39,338 nt of DNA from Candidatus Aminicenantota bacterium. Lineage in GTDB: Bacteria > Acidobacteriota > Aminicenantia > Aminicenantales > UBA4085. Location: contig JAUYDS010000095.1 of the NCBI GenBank assembly GCA_030691735.1, forward strand, positions 1-39,338. The letters are read 5' to 3'. This document shows, one piece after another, positions 23,361 through 31,468 of the stretch. The notes under the pieces are model-generated. The model saw only the letters and a list, made by a program, of their open reading frames with translations, did not search any database and was not told the DNA's origin. The position numbers and the translations under genes are program-made. Each line of letters opens with the position of its first letter. Position 1 is the first letter of the stretch.

Positions 23361-25310
23361 ATGATGCGTCGTATCATCCTCGCCCTGATCATCGCCGGAA
23401 GCCTGACCGCCTTCGCCCAGGACCAGCTGAGCGTCATCACCCGCAAGCAGCCCGGGCAACGGATGCGGAATTCGAGCGGCCTCTTCGACCCGGAGTCCAA
23501 TGCCGACGCCTTCCACATCGACCCGGGCGAGACCGTTGTCCTGGCCGACCTCGACGGACCCGGCGAGATCCAGCACATCTGGTTCACCATCGGCGCGTAC
23601 GAGCGCCGCTATCCGCGGACCATGGTCTTTCGTATCTATTGGGACGGCGCGGACGTGCCGTCCGTGGAGTCCCCGATCGGCGATTTCTTCGCCGCCGGGA
23701 ACGGCATGCGGGCCAACGTCAGCACCCTGCCGATCGAGGTGACCTCGTACGGCCGGGCCCTCAACTGCTACTGGAAGATGCCGTTCGCCCGGAAAGCCCG
23801 CCTGACCATGACGAACGAAGGCGCCGAGGCCATCACTTCGTGCTACTTTTATATCGACTGGGCCAAGCTCGATACCCTTCCGCCCGAGACTCTGTACTTC
23901 CATGCCCGGTATAACCAGGAATGGCCGGTCACGCCGTTCGCCCCGTACACGCTCCTCCAGGTCGACGGCGACGGCCAGTACGTCGGGAGCGTCATCAGCC
24001 TTCATTGTTCGGTCGGGAGCTGGTTCGGGGAATCCGACGATCATTTCTATATCGACGGCGAGGAGGAACCGAGCCTGATCGGGACGGGCTTCGAGGACTA
24101 TTTCTCGGACGCCTGGAATCTCCGCTTATTCAGCAACCTGAACGCCGGGATCACCATCCGCGAATGGAACGGCGAAGACGCCCGGATTACCGGATACAAG
24201 TGGCACATCCAGGACCCGGTGATGTTTAAGAAGTCGCTCAAGGTGGATGTGGAGCGCCGGAGCTATGTTGCCGTGACCGATCCGAAGACGGGTCAGGTCG
24301 CCCCCGGCGATTTCAAGTACCGGGCCGATTTCTGCTCCTCGGTCGCTTTCTGGTATCAGCGGACGATCGCCGCGCCGTGGAGGCCTTTCCCGAAGCTCCG
24401 CGAACGGCTCATGCCCGAGATCTGGGTCGAGCCGCGGGAGATGGCCGAGCTCCCGCTGGAGAAGGCCGTCCTGAGGACGTCCCCCGGTCTCAAGCCCCAG
24501 TCCGTATCCAACCGGACCGGTTGGCGGAAGCTGATGTTCTATATGTACAACGACAAGCCGGGCGCCTGGATCGAGATGCCCTTCCAGATCGACGAGGAGG
24601 GGCGGTATTCGACCTCGATCCTTCCCATTCTCTTCCGGGAGAACGGGATCTGGAAGGTCAGCCTCAAGGGCCCGGGATTCGATAAGGTCCTTGACCCGAA
24701 ATTCGACCTCTGGGATCCGTATCTCGCTTGGAAGGAAAACTATCCCGAGAACGAGGTGTTCGGGACGAACATCGAGAAAAAAATGGGCATCTTCGACCTG
24801 CGTCCGGGCGATTATGTCTTCCGTTTCGAATGCGTCGGCGCCCATCCCTTCTCCATCGACGCAAAAACGGGGAAAAACGGCTACAGCCTTCGCCTCGACG
24901 GCATCTCCGTCCGCCGCCTCCCCTGGGGCGATATGAGCGAATGGTACCGCGATTATCTGAAAAAGGAAGAAGCGCTTTTCGCCCGCAAGATCGCCCAGGC
25001 GAAAGCGACCGTGGCCGAGCTGGCCAAGTCCATCCAGGCCTTCCAGAAAGACTGGGGTCGGTATCCCGAGACCCTGGACCTCCTCGTCACCCGGCCCGCG
25101 GACCTGAACCGGAGCTGGGCCAGCCGGGCGGGACAGTGGCCGTATTACAAGGGCGACCGCATCCCCCTCGATCCCTGGGGGCAGAAATATCGATTTCTCG
25201 ATCCGGGCCGCTACAATCCCGGCTCCTTCGACGTCTGGTCCGTCCACGGCAATAGCCGCAATCCGTCGGGTTGGATCGGGAACTGGACACCCCTTCCCTC
25301 CAAAAAATAG
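23361..25310 (+). CDS. GH172 (DUF2961) protein, copy 1, fused to a C-terminal type II secretion pseudopilin (GspG)-like domain
   Basis: A 649-aa secreted protein (signal ending TAFAQ). Residues ~20-535 match DUF2961/GH172: RIYWDGADVPSVESPIGDFF (~90-110), LNCYWKMPFARKARLTM, YFHARYNQEWP, GTGFEDYFSDAWN (~240) and YKWHIQDPVMF. GH172 enzymes act on alpha-furanosides such as fructofuranose and D-arabinofuranose; the exact substrate is unknown here. After the point where copies 3 and 4 end, ~110 extra residues follow: an amphipathic helix (IAQAKATVAELAKSIQAFQK), DWGRYPETLDLLVTRPADLN, PYYKGDRIPLDPWGQKYRFL and FDVWSVHGNSRNPSGWIGNW. This is the GspG/T2SSG major-pseudopilin globular domain without its N-terminal pilin helix. 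GGAGGG precedes the start. Confidence 0.88.
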   Translation: MMRRIILALIIAGSLTAFAQDQLSVITRKQPGQRMRNSSGLFDPESNADAFHIDPGETVVLADLDGPGEIQHIWFTIGAYERRYPRTMVFRIYWDGADVPSVESPIGDFFAAGNGMRANVSTLPIEVTSYGRALNCYWKMPFARKARLTMTNEGAEAITSCYFYIDWAKLDTLPPETLYFHARYNQEWPVTPFAPYTLLQVDGDGQYVGSVISLHCSVGSWFGESDDHFYIDGEEEPSLIGTGFEDYFSDAWNLRLFSNLNAGITIREWNGEDARITGYKWHIQDPVMFKKSLKVDVERRSYVAVTDPKTGQVAPGDFKYRADFCSSVAFWYQRTIAAPWRPFPKLRERLMPEIWVEPREMAELPLEKAVLRTSPGLKPQSVSNRTGWRKLMFYMYNDKPGAWIEMPFQIDEEGRYSTSILPILFRENGIWKVSLKGPGFDKVLDPKFDLWDPYLAWKENYPENEVFGTNIEKKMGIFDLRPGDYVFRFECVGAHPFSIDAKTGKNGYSLRLDGISVRRLPWGDMSEWYRDYLKKEEALFARKIAQAKATVAELAKSIQAFQKDWGRYPETLDLLVTRPADLNRSWASRAGQWPYYKGDRIPLDPWGQKYRFLDPGRYNPGSFDVWSVHGNSRNPSGWIGNWTPLPSKK

Positions 25311-25319
25311 GAGGTTCAC

Positions 25320-26408
25320 GTGTCCGCTTACGAAATGAAACGCCGCTCGTTCTTCGCCGGGCTCGTCGGCGCATGGATGGCGGGCCCGACCGTGGGAAAG
25401 CTCACCGCCCGGTCGGCTCGTCAGGGATCTCCCCGACGCCCGCTCATCGTCACCAGCAAGACGAACCCTTACGTGAAAGAAGCCGTCACCGCCGCCGCTT
25501 GGGACGTTCTCCAAAAGGGCGGCACCCCCCTCGACGCGGCCGAGAAAGCCGTCAATGTCGCCGAGCTCGATCCGCGGGACCCGTCGGTCGGCTATGGCGG
25601 GGATCCCAATGAAGAGGGTTTCCTCCAGCTTGACGCCGCGGTCATGGACGGAGCCAGGGGGAACATTGCCGGCGCCGTCGCCTCCCTGGAAAACATCAAG
25701 ACGCCCTGCTCGGTCGCCCGTCTGGTCATGGAGCGGACAGATCACCTCCTCCTTGTCGGTAAGGGCGCCCTGAAATTCGCCAAGATGCACGGTTTCAAGG
25801 AGGAGGATTTATTAACCGAGGAGGCCCGCCGACACTGGCGGGACTGGAAGGAAAACCTCAGCGACCGGGATTATTATCTGGCGCCCGACAAGCGCTTCAA
25901 GCCCGAGGGCGGGGGGACGATCAACGTCCTCGTCCTCGACGCCAAGGGAGACATGGCCGGCGTGACGAGCACGGTCGGGCACCGCTTCAAGATCGTCGGC
26001 CGGGTCGGCGACTCGCCGATCATCGGGGCGGGGCTTTACGTCGACAACGCCGTCGGCGCCGCCGGGGCGACCGGCCACGGGGAAGAATCGATCAAGGTCT
26101 GCGCGAGCTTCCTGGCCGTCGAGAAGATGCGCGAAGGCCGTTCTCCCCTGGAGGCCTGCCGATACGTCTGCCAACGGATCATCGACCGCCACAAAGGTCG
26201 GCCGCTGTTCGGTTTTAAGATCGTCGCTTTGAATAAAAACGGAGATCACGGCTGCTGTTCCATCCGCGGACAGATCGACGCCGCAACGAATAAAGTCGTC
26301 GGGCTCGGTTTCGCCGTCCACGATGAGAAGGGACACCGGATCGAGCCCGGACTGGCCCTCCTCCCTCCCATGAGCGCCGCGGAGCGGAGCTCCGTACCGT
26401 GGCGTTGA
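25320..26408 (+). CDS. Tat-exported glycosylasparaginase (N4-(beta-N-acetylglucosaminyl)-L-asparaginase), Ntn hydrolase
   Basis: A 362-aa protein. A GTG start is chosen because AGGAGG lies 5 nt upstream; an ATG 15 nt later is the alternative. MKRRSFFAGLVGAWMAGP carries the RRxFF twin-arginine motif, so the folded enzyme is probably exported by Tat. Family landmarks are VKEAVTAAAWDVLQKGGTPL, VGYGGDPNEEGFLQLDAAVM and MDGARGNIAGAVASLENI. The autoprocessing nucleophile Thr is expected at GGGTINVLVLDA, followed by GVTSTVGHRFKIVGRVGDSP and the glycine-rich GATGHGE. Glycosylasparaginases cleave the GlcNAc-Asn bond of N-glycopeptides. Located 9 nt after GH172 copy 1 and inside the GH172 run, it points to a glycopeptide substrate. 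The homologous isoaspartyl/asparaginase activity is an alternative. Confidence 0.85.
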   Translation: MSAYEMKRRSFFAGLVGAWMAGPTVGKLTARSARQGSPRRPLIVTSKTNPYVKEAVTAAAWDVLQKGGTPLDAAEKAVNVAELDPRDPSVGYGGDPNEEGFLQLDAAVMDGARGNIAGAVASLENIKTPCSVARLVMERTDHLLLVGKGALKFAKMHGFKEEDLLTEEARRHWRDWKENLSDRDYYLAPDKRFKPEGGGTINVLVLDAKGDMAGVTSTVGHRFKIVGRVGDSPIIGAGLYVDNAVGAAGATGHGEESIKVCASFLAVEKMREGRSPLEACRYVCQRIIDRHKGRPLFGFKIVALNKNGDHGCCSIRGQIDAATNKVVGLGFAVHDEKGHRIEPGLALLPPMSAAERSSVPWR

Positions 26409-26427
26409 ACTTCCCGAAGGAGATCCC

Positions 26428-28077
26428 ATGAAAGATCAGATGATTAAACGCAGATCGATCCTCTTCGTCGGCGTGCTGCTTGCCGCCGCCGCGCTGGTCC
26501 TTTCTTACGCCGCCGGCCGCCAGGCCGGGCTCGGCCAGGCCCCCCCGTTCCATACCGGCGGAACTCTCTTTCCGGAGCCTGGCCCGGCCGTAGCGCCTGC
26601 CGGTCCGGTTCAGGCCGATACGCCGATGATGCTCCTGGCCCGGCCGAAGAATTTCTCGGCCGCCCGGGTCAGCTCCTTCGCCCGGAACGGCCTCAACCTG
26701 GACACGCTCCCCGTCCCGGCCGATGGCCAGGAGGTGACGCTCGCCGACCTCAAGGGCCCCGGCGCCATCACCCACATCTGGATGACCTACCGCGGCGGGA
26801 GCGAGAATCTCATCCTCCGCATCTACTGGGACGGGAATCCCAATCCCAGCGTCGAAGCGCCCCTAGGGGATTTCTTCGGCGTGGGCATGGGCATCACGGT
26901 CCCCATCTCCAGCCAGCCCATCCAGTGCACCTCCGGCGGCCAGTCCAAGAACTGCTGGTGGTACATGCCCTACAACTCCTCTGCCCGAGTCACCTTGACG
27001 AACCTTCGTTCGCCGGACTTTTTCAAGAACACGAACGTCAACCTCCGTCACCAGAACCGTTTCTATTATCACGTGGAATACCAATCCTACAGCCAACCGG
27101 TGAAGGATCTCCGGTACTTCCATGCCCGCTTCCTCGAGACCGATCCCCCGGACCGCGGCAAGCCCGTGACGCTCCTCGACGTCGAAGGAGACGGCCATTT
27201 CGTCGGTGTCGTCCTGGGCAACCGCTCCCGGACGCCCGGCTGGTTCGGCGAGGGCGACGACATTTTCACCGTGGACGGCCGCCTGTCCATGGTCGGCACC
27301 GGGACCGAGGATTATTTTTGCGACGCTTGGGGCCTACGCGTGTTCAGCGAGCAATTCTTCGGCTGTCCGGTCTTCGAGGGCCGCGAGATCGGCCACCGCA
27401 CCAGCCTCTACCGCTTCCACATCAACGATCCCATCCCGTTCCGCAAATCGTTCAAGTTCGAGATCGAGCATTGGCCCTGGATCAGCGAGTTCCCCAACAC
27501 CGGGCGGGACTATTTCTCCAGCCTCGGGTTCTGGTATCAGAAGGGCTTCCATAAGCCCTGGCCGCGCCTGGGCAAGCTCATCCAGGCTGAGCCGTGGGAT
27601 CCGGCGAAAGGACGTTGGCACGTCGCCGACGCTCTCGAAGCGGAGGACCTGGCCATCCTGGGCTACAAGAGCGCCAAAGGCGAGGCCGGCCGGCCCGAGC
27701 GGCAGCTCCTCATGCCGAACCAGAGCGGCGACCACATGCTCCTCTTCGACTCCGGCGGCTCGGGCGAAGTCTCGCTCGCCGTGCCCGCGGAGCGGGAAGG
27801 CCTGTACACGGTCAAGATCCACTTCCTCCGGGCCCCGGACTACGGGATCGTCCGCCTGGCCGTCAACGGTGCGCCCACCGGAGAGCCGATCGACCTGCAC
27901 CGGGCCTTTGTCGAGATGTTCCCCCGCGAAGTCTGGCCGCCCCAGGAATATGTCTTTAAGGATGTTCCGCTCAAGGCGGGCCTGAACACGTTCATCTTCG
28001 CGGTCAACGAGAAGAATGCCGAAGCGACTGGATCCAAGCTCGGAATCGACTGCCTGGTCCTGGGCCCGGCCCGCTGA
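26428..28077 (+). CDS. GH172 (DUF2961) protein, copy 2
   Basis: A 549-aa protein with an N-terminal membrane segment (SILFVGVLLAAAALVLSYAA), either a signal peptide or an anchor. GH172 landmarks are ITHIWMTYRGGSENLILRIY, WDGNPNPSVEAPLGDFFGVG, KNCWWYMPYNSSARVTL, YFHARFLETDPP, GTGTEDYFCDAWG and YRFHINDPIPFRKSF. The candidate Glu in GTGTEDYF and another Glu 23 residues later are both present. The C-terminal jelly-roll part (GLYTVKIHFLRAPDYGIVRL) is typical. It has a ~30-residue insert (TNVNLRHQNRFYYHVEYQSY) not seen in copies 3 and 4, and no pseudopilin domain. AAGGAG precedes the ATG, 19 nt after the glycosylasparaginase gene. It is the most divergent of the four plus-strand copies by eye. Confidence 0.87.
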   Translation: MKDQMIKRRSILFVGVLLAAAALVLSYAAGRQAGLGQAPPFHTGGTLFPEPGPAVAPAGPVQADTPMMLLARPKNFSAARVSSFARNGLNLDTLPVPADGQEVTLADLKGPGAITHIWMTYRGGSENLILRIYWDGNPNPSVEAPLGDFFGVGMGITVPISSQPIQCTSGGQSKNCWWYMPYNSSARVTLTNLRSPDFFKNTNVNLRHQNRFYYHVEYQSYSQPVKDLRYFHARFLETDPPDRGKPVTLLDVEGDGHFVGVVLGNRSRTPGWFGEGDDIFTVDGRLSMVGTGTEDYFCDAWGLRVFSEQFFGCPVFEGREIGHRTSLYRFHINDPIPFRKSFKFEIEHWPWISEFPNTGRDYFSSLGFWYQKGFHKPWPRLGKLIQAEPWDPAKGRWHVADALEAEDLAILGYKSAKGEAGRPERQLLMPNQSGDHMLLFDSGGSGEVSLAVPAEREGLYTVKIHFLRAPDYGIVRLAVNGAPTGEPIDLHRAFVEMFPREVWPPQEYVFKDVPLKAGLNTFIFAVNEKNAEATGSKLGIDCLVLGPAR

Positions 28078-28129
28078 GAGCGGTTCCCGGTCCGGAGGAC
28101 GACCTTCATCGGATAAGGAGAGACGAACC

Positions 28130-29782
28130 ATGAAACGCAGCCTGATTGCGGCGGCCGCGCTGGCGGCCATCCACTGCCTGGCCATTCCCCTGGCCTCCCA
28201 GTCCCTGTCCGTCCTGACTCTGCCCCAGGAGGGCCGGTCCATGCGGGCCTCGAGCGGGAACACGGGCAACAACGACGACGCCATCGACCTGGCCAAGGGC
28301 GAGACGAAGACGATCGCCGTGCTCGAAGGGCCCGGGAAGATCACCCACTTCTGGCTCGTCCCCTGGTCCCAGGATATCCGGTTCACCTGCGCCCTGGTCC
28401 TGCGCATCTACTGGGATGGCGCCGCCGTCCCCTCGGTCGAGGTCCCTCTCGGCGATTTCTTCGCCGCCGGGAACGGGATGCGGGCCGAGGTCAATTCGCT
28501 TCCGGTCAAAGTCAGCTCGTTCGGACGCGGCTATAACTGCTACTGGGAGATGCCGTTCAGGAAGCGGGCTCGGATCACCATTACCAACGAATCGGACAAG
28601 GAGACGGCCGGGACCTACTACCAGATCGATTGGGTCAAGTACGACCAACCGCCGCCCGCGGTCATGTATTTCCATGCCCGCTACCACCAGGAATATCCGG
28701 CCGAGATGGGCAAGCCCTACACGGTCTTCATCGGCAAGGGCCGCGGCCATTACGTCGGCACGGTCCTCTCCTCGCAGAACGGCATCGGCCACTGGTTCGG
28801 GGAGGGGGACGACAACTTCACCATCGACGGCGAAACGACGCCCTCCATCCTCGGCACCGGGACCGAGGACTACATCAACGAGGCCTGGAACATGCGCGTC
28901 CATACCGGGCTCTATACCGGCTGCACGATCTTCGAGCCCCGGTCCCCGGACGCCCGGGTGACGGCCTACCGCTGGCACATCCAAGACGCCGTCTTGTTCC
29001 GCAAATCGCTCAAGTTCACCATCGAGCGGCGCGGCTACGTCATGAACGCCAAGGGCGAGGTCGTCGCCCAGTCGGGTTCGCGCCCGGACAACTGGTCGTC
29101 GGTCTCGTACTGGTACCAGGACGCCGTCGCCGAGCCCTGGTGCCCCTTCCCGCCATATAAAGAGCGGGTTAATCCGGAGATCGTGCTGCATCTCCCGGAA
29201 GTGATCAAGACCATGACCCACTCGGCCGGGGTCGAGCTCCGCATCCTGCCCTACAGCCGGGCGACCTGGACCAAGCCCTGGTTCCATGTCAAGAACGAGA
29301 CCGTCGGCTCCTGGGTCGAAATCCCCTTCACCATCCCCGAGAAGGGCCGCTACTCCATGTCCCTCTTCCAAACGCTCCGGACGGACGAAGGCATCTGGAA
29401 AGTCCTGGTCGATGGAAAGGAGATCTATGAGGTCGGCGAATCGCACATCCCCGGCGGCTACGACGTGGACATGGTCACCCAGCAGCCGCTCAACCGGATC
29501 AATACGACCCTCGACTTCTTCAACGTCTTCCGCAAGGACGAGCACGAGGACATCATCTACGGCCAGCGCCGGGAGGCCAAGATCGGCTTGTTCGAATTCG
29601 GCCCCGGAAAACACACCCTCCGCCTCGTCTGCGTCGGGGCGAACCCCTTGTCCGTCGATCCGTTGACCGGGAAGCCCGGCTATAACATGGCCGCCGACGT
29701 TCTGTCCCTCCGGAAGTTCCCCTTCGAGAACATGGACGCCTGGATCGACAAGATGCTCGAGATGGAGAAAAGGAAGAAGTGA
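28130..29782 (+). CDS. GH172 (DUF2961) protein, copy 3
   Basis: A 550-aa secreted protein. The ORF track starts at 28016 inside copy 2. The ATG at 28130 has AAGGAGA upstream and opens the signal MKRSLIAAAALAAIHCLAIP. Landmarks: RIYWDGAAVPSVEVPLGDFF, YNCYWEMPFRKRARITI, YFHARYHQEYP, HYVGTVLSSQNGIGHWFGEG, GTGTEDYINEAWNMR (Ile instead of the usual Phe after EDY) and YRWHIQDAVLFRKSLKF. It ends in FENMDAWIDKMLEMEKRKK. The two candidate catalytic glutamates are kept. It is clearly the closest relative of copy 4, which starts 2 nt after its stop, indicating a recent tandem duplication. Confidence 0.88.
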   Translation: MKRSLIAAAALAAIHCLAIPLASQSLSVLTLPQEGRSMRASSGNTGNNDDAIDLAKGETKTIAVLEGPGKITHFWLVPWSQDIRFTCALVLRIYWDGAAVPSVEVPLGDFFAAGNGMRAEVNSLPVKVSSFGRGYNCYWEMPFRKRARITITNESDKETAGTYYQIDWVKYDQPPPAVMYFHARYHQEYPAEMGKPYTVFIGKGRGHYVGTVLSSQNGIGHWFGEGDDNFTIDGETTPSILGTGTEDYINEAWNMRVHTGLYTGCTIFEPRSPDARVTAYRWHIQDAVLFRKSLKFTIERRGYVMNAKGEVVAQSGSRPDNWSSVSYWYQDAVAEPWCPFPPYKERVNPEIVLHLPEVIKTMTHSAGVELRILPYSRATWTKPWFHVKNETVGSWVEIPFTIPEKGRYSMSLFQTLRTDEGIWKVLVDGKEIYEVGESHIPGGYDVDMVTQQPLNRINTTLDFFNVFRKDEHEDIIYGQRREAKIGLFEFGPGKHTLRLVCVGANPLSVDPLTGKPGYNMAADVLSLRKFPFENMDAWIDKMLEMEKRKK

Positions 29783-29784
29783 CC

Positions 29785-31449
29785 ATGAACGCGAAGAGAC
29801 TTCGGATCGCTCGCTCTGGACTGGCTGCCCTCGCCGCCGCGGCATTCGCTCTCCCCGCCGCCGGCCAGGACCTCAACGACCTCATGCGGGCCCGGGAAGG
29901 GATCAGCGCGAGAGCATCGACGAGCAAGCTCACCGAGAACGGCGACTCCATCCGCCTGGAGAAGGGCGAGAGCCGCACGGTCGCCGTCCTCAAGGGCCCC
30001 GGAAAGATCGCCCACATCTGGCTCATCGCCAATTCGATGGACATCCGCTATCCCCGCGCGGTCGTCCTGCGCATCTACTGGGACGGCGCCGCCGTTCCGT
30101 CGGTCGAAACGCCCGTCGGCGACTTCTTCGCGGCCGGGAACGGGATGCGGGCCGACATCGACTCGCTCCCGGTCAAGTCCAGCTCCTACGGACGCGGCTA
30201 CAACTGCTACTGGCCGATGCCGTTCCGGAAGGAGGCCCGGATCGTCATCGCCAACGAGTCGGACAAGGAATCGGCCGGCATCTTCTACTATATCGACTGG
30301 GTCAAGCTCGACGCCGTCCCCGACGACATGATGTACTTCCACGCCCGCTATCACCAGGAATATCCTCCGGTGATGGGCGAGCCGTACACCGCCTTCGTCG
30401 GGAAAGGACGGGGCCACTACGTCGGGACCGTCCTGTCTTCTCAGAACGCCATCGGTCACTGGTTCGGGGAGGGGGACGACTTCTTTTACATCGACGGCGA
30501 GACGACGCCTTCCATCCTCGGGACCGGGACGGAGGACTATTTCAACGATGCCTGGAACATGCGCGTCCACACGACCCTGTTCACCGGCTGCACCATCTTC
30601 GAGCCGCGCGGGATCGACGCGCGGATCACCGCCTACCGCTGGCACATCGCCGACCCGGTCATTTTCAAAAAGTCCCTCAAGTTCGAGATCGAGCGCCGCG
30701 GCTTCGCCATGAATTCGAAAGGTGTGGTTATCGACAGCTTCAAGCCCCGTCCGGATTACTGGTCGTCGGTGTCCTACTGGTACCTCGACCGGATCGCCGA
30801 GCCGTGGTGCCCCTTCCCGCCCTACAAGGACCGGGTCAATCCCGAGATCGTCCTCCACCTGCCCCAGGTCGTCAAGACCATGCGCCATTCGGCCGGGGTC
30901 GAGATCCAGGTCCTGCCCTACAACCGGGCGACCTGGACCAAGCCCTGGTTCCGGGTCAAGAACGAGACGATCGGGTCCTGGATCGAGATCCCCTTCGAGG
31001 TCAAGGAGAAGGGCCGATACTCCATGTCGATCTTCCAGACGCTCCGCGAGGACCAGGGGATCTGGAAGGCCTATGTCGACGGCAAGGAACTCACCGACGC
31101 CGGGGAGTCCCAGATCGCCGGCGGATACACCATCGACGAGGTCACGCAGCTCCCGCCCGAGAAGGTCAACAAGGTCCTGGACTTCTACAACGTCTACAAG
31201 AAGAACGAGCACGAGGACTACATCTGGGGCCAGGGCCGGGAGCGGAAGATCGGCCTGTTCGAGTTCGGGCCGGGGACGCACACCCTGAAGCTCGTTTGCA
31301 TCGGAGCCAATCCGCAGGCGGTCGACCCGGAGACGGGCAAGCCCGGCTACAACCTGGCCGCGGACATTCTCTCCCTGCGCAAGCTCCCCTTCGAGAACAT
31401 GGACGCCTGGCTGGAGAAAATGCTCGAGATAGAGAAAAAGAAGAAGTGA
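29785..31449 (+). CDS. GH172 (DUF2961) protein, copy 4
   Basis: A 554-aa secreted protein, near-twin of copy 3 over its whole length. The track start is a GTG at 29779 overlapping the copy 3 stop; ATG 29785 (MNAKRLRIARSGLAALAAAA, signal ending PAAGQ) is preferred, though the ribosome site (AGGAAG) suits either. Landmarks: RIYWDGAAVPSVETPVGDFF (~95), YNCYWPMPFRKEARIVI, YFHARYHQEYP, GTGTEDYFNDAWNMR (~245) and YRWHIADPVIFKKSLKF. It ends in MDAWLEKMLEIEKKKK. It is the last plus-strand gene of the run and converges with copy 5, leaving a 19-nt gap. Confidence 0.88.
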   Translation: MNAKRLRIARSGLAALAAAAFALPAAGQDLNDLMRAREGISARASTSKLTENGDSIRLEKGESRTVAVLKGPGKIAHIWLIANSMDIRYPRAVVLRIYWDGAAVPSVETPVGDFFAAGNGMRADIDSLPVKSSSYGRGYNCYWPMPFRKEARIVIANESDKESAGIFYYIDWVKLDAVPDDMMYFHARYHQEYPPVMGEPYTAFVGKGRGHYVGTVLSSQNAIGHWFGEGDDFFYIDGETTPSILGTGTEDYFNDAWNMRVHTTLFTGCTIFEPRGIDARITAYRWHIADPVIFKKSLKFEIERRGFAMNSKGVVIDSFKPRPDYWSSVSYWYLDRIAEPWCPFPPYKDRVNPEIVLHLPQVVKTMRHSAGVEIQVLPYNRATWTKPWFRVKNETIGSWIEIPFEVKEKGRYSMSIFQTLREDQGIWKAYVDGKELTDAGESQIAGGYTIDEVTQLPPEKVNKVLDFYNVYKKNEHEDYIWGQGRERKIGLFEFGPGTHTLKLVCIGANPQAVDPETGKPGYNLAADILSLRKLPFENMDAWLEKMLEIEKKKK

Positions 31450-31468
31450 GGCCGGCCCCTGCCGGATC

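Noticed and set aside
31452-31465. CCGGC-CCCT-GCCGG hairpin between convergent GH172 copies 4 and 5 as a bidirectional terminator
   Set aside because: Only a 5-bp stem and no T-run on either strand; too weak to call.
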